Positions 58,784-64,000 of a stretch of 64,000 nucleotides of DNA are shown one piece after another. This DNA comes from Cycas panzhihuaensis (Eukaryota > Cycadophyta), in assembly GCA_023213395.1 (NCBI GenBank), contig CM041465.1, positions 166,291,741 through 166,355,740 on the forward strand, read 5' to 3'. The position numbers and the translations under genes were made by a program. Numbering within the stretch: position 1 is the stretch's first letter; the number at the start of each line of letters is the position of its first letter. The notes under the pieces were generated by a model, which saw only the letters and a list, made by a program, of their open reading frames with translations, searched no databases and had not been told where the DNA came from.

Positions 58784-59010
58784 ATGGTAGAAGGTCATTT
58801 CATTCTATTTTATTCTATCCTATGAGGTCTTCATTTCAGCCTCTTACAAAGCAAACTAGTATGATACTTTTGTGGAAGAAAACCCACAAATTTTCTAATC
58901 TAGTAACCTGGCTCAAGCAGCTCTTTAAATGTAGCCAGATAGCCAATCAGTACAATAAATTTTGTAGCTAAAATCTACTGAGTCTCCATATACCATTTGG
59001 TCATCCCCCA

Positions 59011-59162
59011 TGCCCTTTCGGGTTTTCACAGGTTCTAATTTTCCAAAATGATACAACCCTTATCCTTTTGTGCCCACATGGGGTTTTCACAAATGGGATA
59101 GAGCAGAGACTTACTCTTGTCCTTCTGCGCCCACAAGGGGTTTTCACGAATGAGACAGAGTA
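59011..59162 (-). repeat. 57-bp tandem repeats in the E8 3' region
   Basis: TCCTTTTGTGCCCAC starts at 59063 and TCCTTCTGCGCCCAC at 59120. A looser unit with TGCCCTTTCGGGTTTTCAC starts at 59011. In one minus-strand frame each unit gives a VKTPCG-type repeat of 19 residues, but it lies after the RNase H stop. Confidence 0.75.
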
Positions 59163-59199
59163 TGATGGTCCTATTGTCATCTCCTTCAATCAGTCAGAG

Positions 59200-59726
59200 A
59201 TAGAGGCTCTAAGGCCGAGTTGCATTCGGAACTATTCAAACTTCACCCTCTTCAGTGATTTGGTGAAGATATCGGCCAGTTGATCTGCTGTGGGCAAGAC
59301 TCAATTGAATTATGCCATCATGAACTAGTTCTCTAATCCTGTGGACTTTTGTACTTATATGTTTGGTACGATCATGAAATACAGGATTTTTAGCCATCTG
59401 GATTGTAGATTGATTATCTACATGTAAGCTAGTAGAACTTGTTTGGGTGGCATTTAATGTATTCAACAATTTTCTGAGCCATACCACCTCCTTGCTTGTC
59501 TCGAGCGAATGTACTCAGCCCCGGCAGTTGAGTCTGCAACTATCTTCTGCCGTCTGGATCTCCATGATATTGGTGCTGTTCCAAGAAATGTTACGTACAC
59601 AGACGTAGATCTTCCTGTGTCTTTATCTCCGACAAAGTCTGAGTCTGTGTATGCATAAAGTTTAAATTCTGCATTGGGTTCATACAACAGACCATATTTG
59701 CTAGTCGTCTTTAGGTACCTCAACAC
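59200..59726 (-). pseudogene. E8 RNase H
   Basis: LRYLKTTSKYGLLYEPNAEF, TDSDFVGDKDTGRSTS, ISWRSRRQKIVADST and AEYI give the copia RNase H start. One frameshift near 59490 moves it to WLRKLLNTLNATQTS, DNQSTIQMAKNPVFHD and RTKHISTKVHRIRE; another near 59320 precedes the end. DSDF carries the catalytic Asp. Confidence 0.9.
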
Positions 59727-59843
59727 TCATATTACAGCTTGCCAATGATTCTGCTTAGGATTTGTCATGAATCTTATAAGAATGCCGACAGAGTGTGCAA
59801 TATCTGGCCTTGTGTTGGTAGTATAGATGAGACTACCTACAAG

Positions 59844-60711
59844 TTACCTGTAGAGTGTTGCGTCTGCCTCCCTATTGTCACCATCAACTGAGAGCTTAAT
59901 ATTAGGCTCCATAGGTGTATCCACTGGTCGAGCACCTTCCAACTGAAACTTTGTCAGAAGATCGTTGATATATTTTTCTTGGGAGAGAAAGATTTTGCCA
60001 TCCTTTTGAGTTACTTCAATTCCTAAGTAATATTTCATCAACTCGAGGTCAGACAATTCACAAGTTTTAGCAAGGTCCTTCTTCACCGGCCGATTACACT
60101 GCTCACTATTCCCTTATGAGCATGTCATCCACAAAGATTAAGAGGTAAGTGACTTTATCATTTTGGCGCTTGATGAATAATGTTACATCAATATCTTGAT
60201 AGTCACAACCTCATATCCAAGTTGCCTCATTCTTTCAGACAACTTGGTAAACCAAGCACGAGGGCTTGCTTTAGGCCATACAAGGACTTTTGAGCCTACA
60301 AACTTTATGCTCCCGATCGTCAATCTCGTATCCTTCCGGCCGAGCCATGTAAATTTCTTCTTTAAGGTCCCCATTGAGAAATGCGGTCTTAACATCAAGT
60401 TGGTGGATTTTCCAACCTTAGCGACCCAAGGCTATAAGAGTTCTGATTGTAGGCCACTTAGTTGTAGGAGCAAAGATTTCAGTGTAGTCAATGCCTTCCC
60501 TTTGCGTGAATCCTTTTGCTACCAACCTCGCCTTGTGTTTTTCTAGGGTGCCATCTAATCTATACTTGTTTTTGAACACCCATTTATTTTGAACTACCTT
60601 TCTTCCAAGTGGTAGATCAACAAGCTCCCATGTACCGTTCTTAATAGGAGATTGATACTCTTCATTCATGGCATTTCTCCAAGCTACATGTTTTACAGCT
60701 TCTTGGTACAT
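59844..60711 (-). pseudogene. E8 reverse transcriptase
   Basis: The 97-codon start reads WRNAMNEEYQSPIKNGTWEL, KARLVAKGFTQREGIDYTEI and FAPTTKW. After a frameshift, RAWFTKLSERMRQLGY follows. LLIFVDDML, the catalytic site, is readable on the minus strand at ~60118-60147 in another frame. The frame 59844-60086 gives SDLELMKYYLGIEV, QEKYINDLLTKF and VDTPMEPNIKL. It ends in YR-stop where relatives have YRQLVGSLIY: CAA has become TAA at 59844-59846. The next residues LVGSLIY continue. Confidence 0.9.
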
Positions 60712-61143
60712 TAGGGGCTCTTCATTAAGAGCAAGATGCGCCTTCTCGGTTCAAGCTCAACGGAAAGTGATTCATGCATCCTTGCTCTATGGGCACTTCT
60801 AGTGCCAGTTTTGCCTACCTCATCTGGTCGCATGTCCTTGTGTAGCTGGTAGGCTTCACGAAAACCCCGAGTTGGGAATGAGGTTTTCATTTCCACAACC
60901 TCTTGATCTTCATTTTGATCCTAAAAAGGATCATGTGAAATATTTAGCACGGAGGAAGTTGACGATGCTGGAGAAGATGGGCCAGCCACAGATGTTGGAG
61001 AAGATGATCCTTCTACTATGGCTTTGCCTTTGTCAACTTGGCTATTCACAATTGATGGTTCTGGATGTGTACACATTATATTGGAGTCACAGCTTGTATC
61101 CTCCGAGGCTCTATTGTCAGATTCCAAGATTTTAAGCAACTGT
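60712..61143 (-). pseudogene. E8 integrase-RT linker
   Basis: Ser/Pro-rich low-complexity stretch (SSPTSVAGPSSPASSTSS near 60970) joining integrase to RT, then EMKTSFPTRGFREAYQLHKD. No catalytic content; typical for copia. Confidence 0.6.
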
Positions 61144-62152
61144 TCAAAGATCTCCCCTAAATTTTGGAATCTGGACATCAAATTCAGTAGCATCATTAAA
61201 TCGATATGAAGGCGTCTTGGAGTCAAGTCTGAGTAATTGATCTTCAGTCTCTGTAAAGATAACATCTCTAGTGATGATGATTTTGTGCTCTGAAGGTATA
61301 AAAACCTTGTATCCCTTTTTGTCCATAGGGTATCCGACAAAGATGCCTTTGATGGCTCTATCTTGGAGCTTATTTCTATGTTCCTGCAAAATATGAGCAT
61401 AACAAGTAGAGCCAAAAATTTTGAAGTGGGAGATAGAGGGGGTTTGTCCATACCACATTTCATGTGGAGAGGGGCCAAGCTTGGAGGGACTAACAGTGTT
61501 GATGTAATACACAGTAGTCCAGATAGCCTCAGCCCAAAGATAGATAGGGACATTCTTATATACTAGCATAGCACGATCCATATTCATGATGGTCCTGTTC
61601 ATGCATTCTAAGAACTCCATTTTCTTTGGGTGTACCGCATGTGGTCTGATGTTTGATTCCATGTTGACGTAGGTACGATTCAAACTCATTGGATGTGTAC
61701 TTGCCACCATTGTCAGTCCTGAGTATTTTGATCTTGAATCCAGATTCATTTTCCACGCAGGCCTTGAAAGCTTGAAACATAGAAAAAGCTTCATCTTTCT
61801 TTGCAAGAAAAGTAACCCATACTTTCTTGGTAAAATCATCAATGAAAGTAATATAGGACCACTTTTGTTTGATAGAAGGGATGGGCATAAGACCGCATAT
61901 ATCTGAGTGTACAAGCTGTAAAGGTTGGCTAGATTTCCATTGACTACGAGGAAAGGGTTGTCTTTGAGATTTAGCAATAATACATGCTTCACATTTAAAG
62001 GGCTTAGAGGGGAACTTAGGCAAACCAGGAAGAGTGTCTTGTAGTTCTCTTAAGCAATCAATTTTGATATGGCCCATACGAGCATGCCATAGAGATGCTT
62101 GGGACAACTTTTGCGGAGTCAGGGTTGGTAAAAACAAATTCATCATCAACAT
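61144..62152 (-). pseudogene. E8 integrase
   Basis: LWHARMGHIKIDCLREL with CEACIIAKSQ is the HHCC zinc part. The core has VHSDICG and LRTDNGGKYTS with both Asp. A one-base frameshift near 61610 separates KENGV from LECMNRTIMNMDRAML, which keeps the Glu. The C-terminus HEMWYGQTPSISHFKIFG, IKGIFVGY and GYKVFIP to RDVIFTE is clean. Apart from the frameshift the domain looks competent. Confidence 0.92.
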
Positions 62153-62208
62153 AGTTGGCTTTAGAGGATGGTGAGCTAGTTAGGCGAAAACGTTTGCCAT
62201 CCAGAATT

Positions 62209-62574
62209 CTAATCATAACCAGAGCATTTGAACGAGGGTGAATGACAGAGAATTTGATTGTTTGCCGTTACACTCAGATCAAATCCACGAGAGACAAGGG
62301 TGGACAGGGAGAGCAGATTCTGCTTTAGAGTAGGAATATATAAAACATCAACAAGTGTAAAATCTGGAAGGCCTAGGAGTTTCAGGCAAACGGTTCCAAG
62401 TCCTTCGATTGCCTGAGATGATTTGTCAGCCATGTGTACAACACCACGAACTTCAGAGTCAAAATCTTGAAAGAACAGGCGATGACAAGTCATGTGTTGT
62501 GTTGCTCCAGTATCCATGATCCACGATGAAGTATTTGAGGTAGCACTATTTGCAACTCCAAGTGGTGAAGGCAA
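62209..62574 (-). pseudogene. E8 aspartic protease
   Basis: WIMDTGATQHMTCHRLFF keeps the catalytic DTGA, and VLYIPTLKQNLLSLSTLVSRG is the standard end of copia protease. The 121-codon frame has no stop and starts next to the gag frame. Confidence 0.9.
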
Positions 62575-63708
62575 AAGTGAATAAGCAAAGCCACAATGAG
62601 CCTCAATATACTTAGTGGATCTATCAACAACATTTGATGAAGTGGTCCCAATTCTTTGAAGGTGTGCATGAGCAAATTGCGTTCCACAAAAAGCATCTTC
62701 AAAAGAAGTATTATCAACATTATGTGCACTGTGGTGCTGTTGATAACTTGGTAGTTTGTTGGTGGCTTACGCAATTTTGGCATAATGTCCTCTTCTATTA
62801 CACCTTTGGCACACGATTGTTTGATTTCCGGTCAAGTATTGGGTGGTTGGATTGTCACGATTCTTGGATCTAGGTCCGAGTTGATTATTTTGGCATTGGC
62901 CTTGAGGCTTTTTTTGGAATTGAGGAGCACTGTTGACTAAGAGGACGTTGTCCTTGTTGTCTACCTCTTCCTCTTCCACGGAATTACCACTACGAGAGTA
63001 TTGACCTTGATTTTTTGTGTAACAAAGATCTTCTTCCACTTCAAAAGCAGCATTAATTGGATCTGATGTAGTGGCAAAGTTGGTATCAAAGGTCTTATCA
63101 AATTCAATGAACTTATCAGCAAGATCCTCAAAGTTTAGGGTCTTTAAAGTTCCACTGGATTGAAGACTCCCCAATAGATTTTTATAATCTGGGATATGGA
63201 GACATGATTGAATCAAGAAAGCCCATGTAATGCATTGAGTTTTAAAATCTTTATCAATGGCTTACTTGATTGGACGAAGGAGATTAATTGTCTCACTTAC
63301 ATGTCCTTTCTGCATTTTCAATTTGTTCATCTTCAGCACTAAGTGAACAAATTCTAAGTCTGATTTAGTGTCAAAGTTCTTCTTAAGAACTTCAAGAACT
63401 TTCCATGCTATATCATGTACAGCTTCATCAATGAGATTATACAGGGAATAATCAGTGACAAGCAGTATCCACCTTGCATTTTATCATCATCAAGTTCCCA
63501 TTGGCGTTTAGCTATAGCTTGATGGGAGCGCGGTTGGAGCACCTCCGCTAAAGCGGTTGTGGTAGCCGTGTGGCAATGGTATAGGTTGTAAGTGATCTCT
63601 CCATAGACCTTCATACTTTGCAGTATTTCTGACACCAGTGAACCACATGTCCCAATTTTCTTTCCTTTTTAGAATGCAGTTTACATTTTGCTTGAACTGT
63701 GAAGACAT
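62575..63708 (-). pseudogene. E8 gag with zinc knuckle
   Basis: From MSSQFKQNVNCILKRKENWD at 63708, capsid patches follow in three frames: KRQWELDDDKMQ near 63505, then SCLHIPDYKNLLGSLQSSGT and LADKFIEFDKTF from 63216. The knuckle C-QR-C-NRRG-H-YAKI near 62770-62815 lacks its final Cys in this frame because of a one-base loss; the Cys is present in the next frame. The start codon is chosen as the first Met before the WDMWFTG block. Confidence 0.85.
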
Positions 63709-64000
63709 TGTGTCTTTTTAGAAGGGAAGAAATGAACAAGGGACTATAAAAGTGATGGCAATAAATGACCGATTACTATTTACAAATGGGAAATGTAATG
63801 AAGTAGTGTAGAAGAAGGAAGAAGAAGTGAGAATGGTTGCTCAAAGATGAAGGGAGCAACTTAGAGAAAAGTCACCAACACTTGTGACAAATATTAACCT
63901 GACGCAGCAGGAATATGAGAAGCACTATGATAAAATTGGCCACTAACACTTGTGGCAAATATTAACCTGACGCAGTAGGAATATGAGAAGCACTATGATT
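63709..64000 (-). other. E8 leader
   Basis: Non-coding leader upstream of gag, rich in GAAGAAG and containing a 68-bp tandem duplication. No LTR end or PBS is visible before the window ends. Confidence 0.5.
63873..64000. repeat. 68-bp tandem duplication in the E8 leader
   Basis: CACCAACACTTGTGACAAAT at 63873 recurs as CACTAACACTTGTGGCAAAT at 63941, and both continue ATTAACCTGACGCAG(C/T)AGG. The second unit is cut by the window end. Confidence 0.9.

Larger units (their letters stand above)
58480..64000 (-). mobile_element. Nearly full-length Ty1/copia element (E8), running off the window
   Basis: On the minus strand the order is leader, gag, protease, integrase, RT, RNase H, 57-bp repeats, polypurine tract and 3' LTR. 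The 5' LTR is beyond 64000. It is the least damaged element here: catalytic DTGA, FVDD and the D-D-E acids are all still readable, but frameshifts and a few stops split it into at least six frames. It is the same family as E7. Confidence 0.9.

Noticed and set aside
59001-59189. FVKTPCG-repeat protein frame as a separate small gene
   Set aside because: It sits after the RNase H stop in the 3' region of a copia element and consists only of the 57-bp repeats.
1-64000. CRISPR arrays, operons, tRNA or rRNA genes
   Set aside because: No spaced short repeats, no cloverleaf sequence and no rRNA motifs were noticed; TGGTATCAGAG motifs are retroelement primer sites, not tRNA genes.

Overview
The window is plant nuclear DNA, and its character fits a gymnosperm, probably a conifer (inference). 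It is AT-rich, holds one host gene, and is otherwise filled with old, nested, decayed LTR retrotransposons plus one LINE insertion. Nothing bacterial, organellar or CRISPR-like was seen. No tRNA or rRNA gene was recognised.

Layout. 1-2817 (+): the 3' part of an LRR receptor-like kinase gene with one 111-bp intron, cut by the window start. 4250-5432 (-): a Ty3/gypsy RT-RNase H relic. 5827-13421 (+): a complete but dead Ty1/copia element (two 546-bp LTRs, PBS, gag, protease, integrase, RT, RNase H, polypurine tract). 15240-15924 (-): an orphan LTR with its PBS beside a LINE ORF1-like zinc-knuckle relic. 16780-20753 (+): a degenerate copia-derived element with 323/324-bp LTRs and perfect TTATT target duplications. 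22998-24570 (+): a 5'-truncated LINE with poly(A) and a ~17-bp target duplication. 25703-29527 (+): an internally deleted Ty3/gypsy element (248-bp LTRs, gag and protease only) carrying a large TG/TA microsatellite. 30280-31270 (+): another gypsy gag relic. 32739-48877 (-): a 16.1-kb Ty3/gypsy element of Tat type with ~2.7-kb LTRs and perfect ATAGT target duplications. 49140-51790 (+): a 3'-truncated gypsy relic. 52130-54348 (-): a copia relic interrupted by an LTR (54349-54605, +). 54840-56150 (-) and 58480-64000 (-): two copies of one copia family, the second almost full length and running off the window.

The most interesting part is the 16-kb Tat-type element. Besides gag-protease-RT-RNase H-integrase it has a second RNase H downstream of integrase, with all four acidic positions visible, while the RNase H next to its RT lacks the usual first Asp. 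Between integrase and the 3' LTR there is also a coding-like stretch on the opposite strand with its own TATA motif: an acidic repeat followed by a heptad-rich segment.

Across elements the damage is strikingly uniform. Gln and Arg codons have become stops, and zinc-knuckle Cys codons have become Tyr. These are the transitions expected from deamination of methylated cytosine in silenced DNA. Apart from the receptor kinase, no reading frame here looks able to make a full working protein; domains are annotated as relics.
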